Shown here in pieces: positions 1 through 5,624 of a stretch of DNA of 7,985 bases (positions are counted from its first letter, which is position 1; the number at the start of each line of letters is the position of its first letter). Below the pieces are notes generated by a model. That model worked only from the letters and a program-made list of their open reading frames with translations. It made no database searches and was not told the DNA's origin. This stretch comes from Candidatus Faecivivens stercoravium (GTDB lineage: Bacteria; Bacillota; Clostridia; Oscillospirales; Ruminococcaceae): NCBI GenBank assembly GCA_018712425.1, contig DVHA01000308.1:1-7985 (forward strand), in the 5' to 3' direction. Both the position numbers and the translations under genes were made by a program.

Positions 1-645
1 TTTGTCGATAACCTCGACCGTCCCGCGGCTGACCCGCACAATCCCTTCTGAGGTAAAGTACCGCAGCATCCGGGAGACGACCTCCCGGGCGGAACCCATA
101 TACCGGGCGATCTGGTCGTGGGTGAGCTTTAAGACCGGCCCGTCCTTCTCCGACTCTTCCAGGAGGAAGACCGCCAGCCTCTGGTCAAACCGCATGAACA
201 GGATCTGCTGCATCACCCAGACCGCATCCGACAGCCGTCCGGCGGCTGAGGAGAGGGCAAAGTTTTCGGCGTAGAGGTTTTCCCTCGCCACCCCGGCGAA
301 TTCCGGCCCGTCGATCACCAGGAGGGAAGAATCCTCCTCCGCGTCGATCATCACGTCAAGGGAGAAGGTCCGCAGGGCGCAGGGGGCCGAGAGGATGCAG
401 ACCTCCCCGGGGAAGGCCCGGAAGAGGGTGATTTCCCGCCCCTCCTCCGACAAAAGGTACCCCCGCAGGCACCCGCTCTCCACCACCAGCACCCCGGTGC
501 AGCCGCCCATCCCGTGGACATTTTCCCCCTTTTCATAGCGGGCGGGATGGGTGGCGGCGCAGAGCCGGTCCTGCTGGGGGGCGGTCAGCTTGTCCCAGAA
601 GGGGAAGTACTGGCGGAAGAAGATAGGGCAGTCTTTTTTATTCAT
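1..645 (-). CDS. Crp/Fnr-family transcriptional regulator (3' end cut by window edge)
   Basis: This open frame reads from an ATG at 645 to the window edge without a stop, 215 codons, so only the last few residues are probably missing (family usually 215-235 aa). An N-terminal cyclic-nucleotide-binding-like beta-barrel covers about residues 15-120 (YEKGENV, then GVLVVESGCLRGYLLSEEGREITLF and FPGEVCILSA). A long dimerisation helix spans about 125-165. A winged helix-turn-helix follows at about 173-205, with LTHDQIARYMGSAREVVSRM as the recognition region. The start is supported by AAAGGA eight bases upstream. Six cysteines (6, 29, 49, 59, 83, 89) lie in the sensor half. I see no canonical cAMP-binding signature, so the signal is unknown; redox or a small ligand are both possible. 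The gene begins 36 bp after the esterase stop with no terminator between, so it is probably co-transcribed and may regulate its own operon. Confidence 0.9.
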   Translation of the reverse strand, partial: MNKKDCPIFFRQYFPFWDKLTAPQQDRLCAATHPARYEKGENVHGMGGCTGVLVVESGCLRGYLLSEEGREITLFRAFPGEVCILSAPCALRTFSLDVMIDAEEDSSLLVIDGPEFAGVARENLYAENFALSSAAGRLSDAVWVMQQILFMRFDQRLAVFLLEESEKDGPVLKLTHDQIARYMGSAREVVSRMLRYFTSEGIVRVSRGTVEVIDK

Positions 646-681
646 GGGGATTCCTTTCTGCAAACGGGGTTATTGCCGCGG

Positions 682-1503
682 TTAAAACGGGTTTCCGGCG
701 CCGTCAACATCCAGCCCGAAGAACTTAAGGGCCTTCTGGATGGTCAGGTCCCAGAACCGCCATTCGTGCTTATATCCCGGGATGGTCTCGAAGGTGGCCT
801 CCAGCCCGATTTCGCCCGCGTACTGCCGGAAGTCCTTAAAAGCGGGGTAGAGCATATCGTCCTCCCCGCAGGCAAAGTAGAGCCGCGGCAGCTCACCGGT
901 TTTCGCCTTTTCCTTCACGATTTCCCAGGTGTTTTCCGGCCCGGCGAGGAAGCCTTCCTTCCCGCCGTAGTTGGGGAAGGATTTCTGCGTCCGCTCCCAA
1001 AGCCCCGGTTCCTTTTCGGCCGTCTCCGCGAAATTCCGGGGAGCCGCCGACAGACAGGCAGCCGCCGCGAACTTCTCCGGATGGTTGAAGGCGTAGACAC
1101 AGGTCCCCCGCCCGCCCATCGACAGCCCGGCGATGAAGTTATCCTCCCGCTTGTCGGACGCGGGGAACCAGCCGTAGACAAGCGGCATCAGCTCGTCAAA
1201 CAGGAAGTCGTACATATTGTACCCCAGCCCGTAGGTCGGCCAGTTGCCGTAGTTGGTGTTCATCCCGTTGGGACAGACGACGATCAGGTCCTTTTCGCAG
1301 GCGTAGAGCTCGATGTTCGATTTCCGCAGCCAGTCGGTGTGGTCGCCGAAGGTGCCGTGCAGCAGCCAGAGCACCTTGTATTTCTTCCCGGAGCCGTAAA
1401 ATTCCGCCGGGCTCTCCTTCCAGGGCTTGTCCGGCAGGATGACGGTGATTTCGGTGTTGCCAGAAAGGCAGCTGGACTGGAAGTTGAAGGTCATCAGGGA
1501 CAT
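682..1503 (-). CDS. Putative esterase of the esterase D / tributyrin esterase type (alpha/beta-hydrolase)
   Basis: The 273-aa protein is probably a cytoplasmic serine carboxylesterase; no signal peptide is seen. LLHGTFGDHTDW (about 48-58) fits the oxyanion-hole strand and loop of this family. GLSMGG (126-131) is the nucleophile elbow with Ser128. CGEDD (212-216) supplies the likely acid and KHEW (246-249) the catalytic His247, so the triad looks complete and correctly ordered. The family (COG0627, PF00756-like) includes S-formylglutathione hydrolases, acetyl esterases and feruloyl esterases; the sequence alone does not fix the substrate. The ATG at 1503 is chosen over an in-frame ATG at 1536 because AAAGGAGG lies just upstream of it. 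The next gene is the Crp/Fnr regulator, 36 bp downstream. Upstream, a 264-bp gap with a hairpin array separates it from the other esterase gene, so transcription may be modulated there. I found no convincing separate promoter. Confidence 0.9.
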   Translation of the reverse strand: MSLMTFNFQSSCLSGNTEITVILPDKPWKESPAEFYGSGKKYKVLWLLHGTFGDHTDWLRKSNIELYACEKDLIVVCPNGMNTNYGNWPTYGLGYNMYDFLFDELMPLVYGWFPASDKREDNFIAGLSMGGRGTCVYAFNHPEKFAAAACLSAAPRNFAETAEKEPGLWERTQKSFPNYGGKEGFLAGPENTWEIVKEKAKTGELPRLYFACGEDDMLYPAFKDFRQYAGEIGLEATFETIPGYKHEWRFWDLTIQKALKFFGLDVDGAGNPF

Positions 1504-1529
1504 AGTGGGTTCCTCCTTTACGTTTTGAG

Positions 1530-1743
1530 TAAGCAATAAAAACTTTAAGCGGGTTCGAAGCGCAATTTTGCCGAGCTCTGTCTCGCGGGAACGGCGGCTG
1601 GCAAATCTGGGTCCAGGGGGCTGTGCCTCCTGGCGGATTCCAAAGGCAGAGCCTTTGGTCCATCCAAGTGAAACTTGGCGGATTCTTAAGGCAGAGCCTT
1701 AAGGAGGTGCCTTAAGGGCACCGATACAAATATTCATTGCTTA
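1530..1743 (+). repeat. Hairpin-array element, copy 1
   Basis: Five consecutive short-loop hairpins fill most of the gap between the two esterase genes: 1613-1621/1625-1633 (9 bp, one G.T pair at 1618/1628), 1640-1647/1651-1658 (8 bp), 1664-1669/1673-1678 (6 bp), 1685-1692/1696-1703 (8 bp) and 1706-1711/1717-1722 (6 bp). Loops are 3 nt (TGT, AGA, GAA, AGA), except the last (TTAAG). The hexamer CGGATT sits between hairpins 1 and 2 and again between 3 and 4. The array has AT-rich edges carrying TAAGCAAT at 1530-1537 and its inverse ATTGCTTA at 1736-1743, which suggests element ends. The minus strand of 7728-7969 is a diverged copy, with the same GGGTCCAGGG entry, the same TCC(C)ATCCAAG junction and the same GGGCA.CGA...ATTCA.TGCTT exit. 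Orientation is given as the strand on which imperfect pairs are G.U. No protein is encoded. Exact ends are uncertain. Confidence 0.8.
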
Positions 1744-1767
1744 ATTTGCTGTTTAATATTTCGAAAG

Positions 1768-2649
1768 TTACAGCATCCGCCCGATAAAATCGGCAATCTT
1801 CTTAAGCAGTTCCGGGCTCCAGAAGCTCCCCTCGTGTTCGGCTCCCCGCACCCGGATCAGTTCGGTGTGGACGCCGTGGCGGGCGAGGGTCTCGGCCATC
1901 ACCTCGCTCTGCTCATAGGGGACGACGGGGTCTTTGTCCCCGTGGACCAGCAGGAACGGGGGATAGGGTTTGTCCGCGACCATCCCGATCGGGTTGATGG
2001 CTGCGAGCCGCATCTTCTGTTCTTCCGGCGTCTCGCCCAGCAGGCCGTAAAACAGCTTCCGGTCATGGCCGTCCAGCGGCTGTTCCTTTGCCTGTTCCAG
2101 CACGCCGTTTAGCAGCTTCGGCGCGTCCGCCGGGCCGAAGCAGTCGACCACCATCCGCACATGGTCTGACTGCTCAGGGTACTCATCGGTCCGGTAAGCC
2201 GGGTCGCCGCCGGTCAGCCCGGCCAGCAGCGCGGTGTTCCCGCCGGACGAGGTGCCCCAGATGCCGATCCGATGGGGGTCGACCTTATATTCCTCCGCCT
2301 TTTCCCGCAGGAACCGGATGGCCGTCTTGACGTCCTCCAAAAATGCCGGGGCGCGGTGGCCGTCCAGCGCCGAGCGGTGGGTGAGGGTGGCGACGATGTA
2401 CCCCAGCTGGGCGAAGCGGGAGAGCTGGGGGATTTCATAGTAGATGTTGGGGCTGGTCCATCCGCTCCCCTGGACAAAGACGATGGTCGGATAGTTCCGG
2501 CCGTCGTCCAGCCGCCTGGCGGCCTGGGGGAAGATAAGGGTCATCTTCAGTTCCGGGTGCGCCGTCGAATAAGAGATATCCGGCAGGACCTCCGCCAGCC
2601 CGCTGAACAGGGGGTTGTTGTCGATTTCGCTGTAAATTACCTTCGCCAT
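1768..2649 (-). CDS. Alpha/beta-hydrolase of the acetyl-xylan/feruloyl-esterase-like group
   Basis: The 293-aa protein resembles the Aes/BD-FAE-type esterase-lipases (COG0657-like). FVQGSGWTSP (58-67) stands where the family's HGGGW oxyanion motif is, here with QGSGW, an unusual variant. DVKTAIRFLREKAEEYKVDPHRIGIWG leads into GTSSGG (132-137) with nucleophile Ser134. VHGDKDPVVP (236-245) carries the acid, probably Asp241, and GAEHEG (269-274) carries His272. No signal peptide or membrane segment is evident, so it acts in the cytoplasm, plausibly on small acylated compounds imported into the cell. The ATG at 2649 is preceded by AAGGAGG, which overlaps the stop codon of the upstream metallo-hydrolase gene, giving a tightly coupled pair. 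The substrate is not determined by the sequence. Peptidase-like S9 relatives share the fold but normally have a longer N-terminal region. Confidence 0.88.
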   Translation of the reverse strand: MAKVIYSEIDNNPLFSGLAEVLPDISYSTAHPELKMTLIFPQAARRLDDGRNYPTIVFVQGSGWTSPNIYYEIPQLSRFAQLGYIVATLTHRSALDGHRAPAFLEDVKTAIRFLREKAEEYKVDPHRIGIWGTSSGGNTALLAGLTGGDPAYRTDEYPEQSDHVRMVVDCFGPADAPKLLNGVLEQAKEQPLDGHDRKLFYGLLGETPEEQKMRLAAINPIGMVADKPYPPFLLVHGDKDPVVPYEQSEVMAETLARHGVHTELIRVRGAEHEGSFWSPELLKKIADFIGRML

Positions 2650-2653
2650 AGTG

Positions 2654-2661
2654 CCTCCTTA
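2654..2661 (-). promoter_or_regulatory. Ribosome binding site overlapping upstream stop codon
   Basis: TAAGGAGG contains both the TAA stop of the metallo-hydrolase (2659-2661) and the AAGGAGG site for the downstream esterase, 4-5 bases before its ATG. This layout favours translational coupling of the two genes. Confidence 0.85.
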
Positions 2662-3504
2662 CTCGGTATAGAGCTGCTCCGGGTCAAACCGGACGCCGAA
2701 GGCGCCTTTCCCGGCATGATAGCTGTTGCCGCCGAACGCCGCCTCCTGGGGTTCGCCCTTGACCGTGCCGTTTAGAATCCCTTCGCAGACATCAATCGCG
2801 TCCTGGTTGATGGAAGCCGGCATCGGCATGCAGTTGACGTTTGCGGCATAGCCGATATGCCCGTTGTAATCCCGGTCGTAATAGGGTTCGAGGGCACGGA
2901 GTTTCTTCGCGGTGGCCAGCAGGGTATCCACCCCCGACTTCGGCTTTTTCGAGCCGGAGGAGGAGAGGAGGGTATTCCCGTTGCAGGCGTCGCCGGTGAA
3001 GATGATCCGCTCCCGGACGTCGAGGAAGGAGAGCCCGCCGGGGGTATGGCCGGGGGTCTCGTAGACGACGACCTTCCGCCCGCCGAGGTCGAGGATGTCC
3101 CCTTCATGGAGGGGCTTCAGCTGGGGCAGCTTGTCAAACCCCTTCACATCCTCTTCGGTGACCGAAAAGAGCCCGCCGCTCATCCCGTTCATGATGGTCA
3201 CATACCCCTGCCGCTGCTCGCGGGTCAGGGTCCGCGCCATCTCGAAGTCGTCGGGGTGCAGCCACACCTCGTCAAAAAAGCCGATGCCGCCCACATGGTC
3301 GACATGCCCGTGGGTGCAGACGACTCTCAGCGGCTTTTCCGTGATGCCGCGGACGAGGGCCGCGACGTCGAAGGTCCCGGTGCCGGTGTCAATCAGCAGG
3401 GCCTTGTGGGCCCCTTCCAGCAGGAACATCGCGTCCATCCCGTACTCGTTGATGCACCAGGTGCCCTTCGCGATCATCGTCACAATCGGGGTTTGAATCT
3501 GCAT
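2659..3504 (-). CDS. MBL-fold metallo-hydrolase
   Basis: The 281-aa protein has the full set of metallo-beta-lactamase-fold ligands: THGHVDH (64-70, His65, His67, Asp69, His70), His153 in TPGHTPG-like PGHTPG (151-156), Asp172 in FTGDA, and His216 in NGHIG. This is the two-metal arrangement of the glyoxalase II/lactonase/hydrolase superfamily (PF00753), so it probably hydrolyses an ester, thioester or lactone in the cytoplasm. There is no signal peptide, which argues against a secreted beta-lactamase. The long insert between about 180 and 215 and the tail after 220 (NCMPMPASINQDAIDVCEG) are not diagnostic to me. The ATG at 3504 has GGAAAGGATG upstream and a good promoter about 50 bp further. 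It is the first gene of the block MBL, esterase, esterase, Crp/Fnr. Which substrate links the three hydrolases cannot be read from sequence. Confidence 0.9.
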   Translation of the reverse strand: MQIQTPIVTMIAKGTWCINEYGMDAMFLLEGAHKALLIDTGTGTFDVAALVRGITEKPLRVVCTHGHVDHVGGIGFFDEVWLHPDDFEMARTLTREQRQGYVTIMNGMSGGLFSVTEEDVKGFDKLPQLKPLHEGDILDLGGRKVVVYETPGHTPGGLSFLDVRERIIFTGDACNGNTLLSSSGSKKPKSGVDTLLATAKKLRALEPYYDRDYNGHIGYAANVNCMPMPASINQDAIDVCEGILNGTVKGEPQEAAFGGNSYHAGKGAFGVRFDPEQLYTE

Positions 3505-3536
3505 AAAAATATCATCCTTTCCTGTCAGAAAATGGT

Positions 3537-3550
3537 TATGTCATTACATA
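3537..3550. promoter_or_regulatory. Candidate operator, TATGT-N4-ACATA palindrome
   Basis: The 14-bp perfect inverted repeat TATGTCATTACATA has the 5-4-5 geometry typical of FNR-type operators, although the half-site differs from TTGAT. The pairing extends imperfectly into GG...CC. It lies just downstream of the -10 box at 3553-3558, across the predicted start site, a position expected for repression. A regulator of the matching family is encoded at the end of the same block, so autoregulation is plausible. That link is inference. Confidence 0.4.
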
Positions 3551-3552
3551 CC

Positions 3553-3581
3553 AGTATACCCGAACCGGCCGGATTTTGCAA
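3553..3581 (-). promoter_or_regulatory. SigA-type promoter for the hydrolase block
   Basis: On the minus strand, TTGCAA (3576-3581, 4 of 6 to consensus) is followed after exactly 17 bp by TATACT (3553-3558, 5 of 6). The start would fall near 3546, giving a leader of about 40 nt to the ATG at 3504. Confidence 0.65.
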
Positions 3582-3596
3582 GAGGGAAACTTTACA

Positions 3597-3904
3597 ATGA
3601 TATATTTCCCTGCGGGAAATATGGTATATCGCCTGAACGGCGATAGGATATCGCGCTTCGCGCGGTGATATACGGCCCGCCGGGCCGTATGAAGGATGGA
3701 AATGCGCCGCATTTCTCCATTGAATAAAAAAGCTTTCCGGAAAGTGGGAACGGCAATTGACCGCAAATCTTTCCGGAAAGCTTTTTAAATCGTCCCGCAG
3801 GGACACCTTCATATTCCCCGCAGGGGAATATATCACCGCGCCCTGCGCGATATCACATTGTCCCACGGACAATATATCATATTGCCGAACAGGCAATCTA
3901 TCAT
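3597..3904. repeat. Large palindromic hairpin array between the two operons
   Basis: Ten short hairpins flank a long central inverted repeat. On the plus strand the left side holds 3602-3610/3614-3622, 3627-3633/3639-3645, 3652-3656/3660-3664, 3670-3678/3682-3690 and 3696-3705/3709-3720 (2-nt bulge). The right side holds 3792-3796/3800-3804, 3811-3819/3823-3831, 3837-3841/3845-3849, 3857-3863/3867-3873 and 3881-3886/3892-3897. Reading outwards from the centre, both sides show the same order of joints: hairpin, CCTTC, an ATA...TAT-ended hairpin, ATCAC, a CGCGC hairpin, ATATC., two more hairpins, then ATCAT. Stem sequences differ between sides but stay self-complementary. The outer ends are inverted (ATGATATAT at left, ATCTATCAT at right). 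It starts one base beyond the glycosyltransferase stop and ends 16 bp from the -35 box of the hydrolase promoter. It looks like a non-coding repeat element; similar arrays in gut clostridia are familiar to me only loosely. Confidence 0.8.
3727..3786. terminator. Perfect 18-bp inverted repeat with A/T tails, possible bidirectional terminator
   Basis: The arms 3727-3744 and 3769-3786 (AAAAAGCTTTCCGGAAAG and its exact complement) enclose a 24-nt loop. On the minus strand the stem is followed by a run of six T, on the plus strand by five T, so it could stop transcripts leaving the glycosyltransferase gene, whose stop is 120 bp upstream. Each arm also contains the self-palindrome TTTCCGGAAA, so cruciform or alternative folds are possible. 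It is also the symmetry centre of the surrounding array, so termination may not be its only role. Confidence 0.55.
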
Positions 3905-3905
3905 T

Positions 3906-4904
3906 TTACTCCATTCCTTCTTTTTTATAAATCTCCCTCAACCTTTCCCCCGTCGCCCGCATGCTCCGGCTCTGGGCCGTCCGCATCCCGGCCTCAGTGA
4001 GGGAGGGGAGGGAGCCGTCCAGCATCGCCCGGGCCTTTTTTACAAACTCCCCGTCGTTCCCGGCCATGTAGACGTTCTCGCCGTCGGTGAGCCACCCGCT
4101 GTAAACCGGGATATCCCGCAAGAGCGCCGGGATGCCGCAGGCCAGCGCCTCCAAAACGACGATCCCTTCGGTCTCCTCGCTCGAGAGGAAGGCGAACAGG
4201 TCGGCCCCGCAGTAAGCGTCCCGGAGTTCCGCCTGGCTGACAAACCCGGGGAAGAGACAGTTTTGGGGCGCTGTCTCAATTGCCTGCCGGATTGCGAGGG
4301 GGACCATTGAGAGGGGCGTATGCCCGAACCAGATAAACCGGCATTCCGGCATCTGCCTTGCCATTTCGACAAACTCCGGCAGCCCCTTCCGCTCGATAAA
4401 GTGCCCGGCGGAGATGATGACCTTTTCGCTGTCCCCGATCCGGTATTTGTCCCGGAACCGCCGCCTCGCTTTCGCCGATGGGGCGAAGAAACGGGTGTCA
4501 ATCCCGTTGGAGAGGGAATAGATGGGCTTTTTGATGCCGTAGCTTTTCAGGAGCCCTCTGGAGTAGTCGGTCGGGGTGATGACCACGTCCCCGAGGTTGT
4601 AGCAGAAGGTAATCCATTTCTTGAAAAGCGGGGCCAAAAGGTTTGACCCGATAAACGAGTTTTTAAAGTCCTCCATCGTTGAGTGCCCGTAGTAAACGAC
4701 CTTCCGGCCCTTTTTCCGGGCGAGGATAGCCGTCAGCGCCGCGTCGGGGAAGACGGTGTTTAAATGGATCGGGCCCTCGTCCTCCCACTTGTCGGTGGTG
4801 GCGACCCCTGCCTCCGAAAGCATCATCCGCTGGTGGAGGATAGCCTGCCCGACGCCGCTTTTGGCGACCAGTGACATCGAACCGGTATAGATCTGGACTT
4901 TCAT
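3906..4904 (-). CDS. Glycosyltransferase family 4 (GT-B), glycolipid type suspected
   Basis: The 332-aa protein has the GT-B layout of family GT4. The N-terminal acceptor half (about 1-135) begins with MKVQIYTG and a glycine loop KSGVGQAI (15-22), and continues through YYGHSTMEDF and ITPTDYSRGLL. The C-terminal nucleotide-sugar half has SNGID (132-136), ISAGHFIERKG (164-174), FPGFVS (218-223) and the EX7E motif Glu244-Glu252 in ETEGIVVLEALACGIP. This marks a retaining transferase using a nucleotide-sugar donor. No transmembrane helix is seen; KKWITF and other basic-aromatic patches near 95-100 could touch the membrane. Its short length and HLNTVFP-type N-terminal half resemble Firmicute transferases that glycosylate diacylglycerol, but that assignment is tentative. 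AAAGGGG lies eight bases before the ATG. It is the last gene of the VanZ, lipoprotein, VTT, GT4 series. Confidence 0.88.
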   Translation of the reverse strand: MKVQIYTGSMSLVAKSGVGQAILHQRMMLSEAGVATTDKWEDEGPIHLNTVFPDAALTAILARKKGRKVVYYGHSTMEDFKNSFIGSNLLAPLFKKWITFCYNLGDVVITPTDYSRGLLKSYGIKKPIYSLSNGIDTRFFAPSAKARRRFRDKYRIGDSEKVIISAGHFIERKGLPEFVEMARQMPECRFIWFGHTPLSMVPLAIRQAIETAPQNCLFPGFVSQAELRDAYCGADLFAFLSSEETEGIVVLEALACGIPALLRDIPVYSGWLTDGENVYMAGNDGEFVKKARAMLDGSLPSLTEAGMRTAQSRSMRATGERLREIYKKEGME

Positions 4905-4970
4905 GTTGATGACCCCTTTCTGCCGCGGCAGCCGCTTCCCGCCGGCCGCCTTATCTATCTTTGCCGGGCT

Positions 4971-5579
4971 TTACCCGATCAGTTTCAGAAGCTGCTGCCA
5001 GAGCACCGTCAGCCCCAGGCTGTACGCCGCAATCCCGAACGGCTTGCAGAGCAGGATTATCGCCGTGAACACCTTCCATTTCATCCTGGTTGTCCCGGCG
5101 AGGTAGCAGAGGAAGTCGTCCGGCGCCACCGGCATCGCGATGGCGACCGCGAGGAGTCTGGTAAACGTCTTTTTCTCGCTCGTCCAGTGGTCGTATTTGT
5201 TGATCAGCTTTTCCGAGAAGAGCTTGTGCATCAGCGGCCGCCCGCAGACCTTCGCAATCCCGAAGGCGAGGAGCGACCCGGCGCAGATGCCGATGTAGTT
5301 GAGGGCGAACCCGCCCCAGGCCCCGTACATCATCACCCCGACCAGGCACCCTAAGCTCCCCGGCAGGATCGGCACCACCACCTGCACCGCCTGGAAGAGG
5401 ACGAAGACGATGATCCCGGCGGCCCCGAGCCCGGTGACAAACGCACTCATCGCTTCCGGGGAGGTGAAGAGCCCCGCCTTCCATCCGGCGATGATCAGGC
5501 CGATGCTGGCGATCAGCCCGACGGCCGAGACGATCTGCATGACCTTTTGTATCGTACGGTTATCCATGGTTCTCTCCAT
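4971..5579 (-). CDS. TVP38/TMEM64-family (VTT domain) integral membrane protein
   Basis: The 202-aa protein is highly hydrophobic, with likely membrane segments near 14-34, 48-70, 73-92, 94-112, 142-162 and 169-198. The central part, VVPILPGSLGCLVGVMMYGAWGG-like, followed by CAGSLLAFGIAKVCGRPLM and MPVAPDDFLCYLAG, matches the SNARE-associated/VTT domain (PF09335) of the DedA superfamily. Members are thought to handle lipid transport or scrambling across membranes; a precise role for this bacterial branch is not established here. The start is ambiguous between 5579 (AAAGGG immediately upstream) and the ATG at 5567 (GGAGAG upstream, product four residues shorter). It follows the lipoprotein gene by 45 bp and precedes the glycosyltransferase by 66 bp, with no terminator, so it is likely in the same transcript. 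Adjacency to a transferase suggests lipid-linked substrates. Confidence 0.87.
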   Translation of the reverse strand: MERTMDNRTIQKVMQIVSAVGLIASIGLIIAGWKAGLFTSPEAMSAFVTGLGAAGIIVFVLFQAVQVVVPILPGSLGCLVGVMMYGAWGGFALNYIGICAGSLLAFGIAKVCGRPLMHKLFSEKLINKYDHWTSEKKTFTRLLAVAIAMPVAPDDFLCYLAGTTRMKWKVFTAIILLCKPFGIAAYSLGLTVLWQQLLKLIG

Positions 5580-5624
5580 CTTTCCCTTTCTCCCTTTCCC
5601 CGTTATCCGGATGATACCGGTTTT

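Noticed and set aside
1504..1536. Upstream in-frame start at 1536 for the esterase D-like gene
   Set aside because: The extra 11 residues cover the AAAGGAGG site that serves the ATG at 1503, and the family begins near MSLMTF.
514..1539. Long plus-strand open frame (341 codons) opposite the esterase D-like gene
   Set aside because: It is the antisense shadow of a GC-rich gene with clear catalytic motifs on the minus strand; the peptide shows no family pattern.
2659..3504. Beta-lactamase
   Set aside because: The fold is shared, but there is no export signal and the neighbours are esterases, so antibiotic hydrolysis is not supported.
3525..3896. Minus-strand open frames of 123 and 76 codons across the palindromic array
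   Set aside because: The predicted peptides are translations of hairpins and joints (repeated ARRAVYH, YIIS-type segments), have no ribosome binding site, and lie wholly within the repeat.
3597..3904. CRISPR array
   Set aside because: The units are different palindromes of unequal length with short joints, not identical direct repeats with unique spacers, and no cas genes are near.
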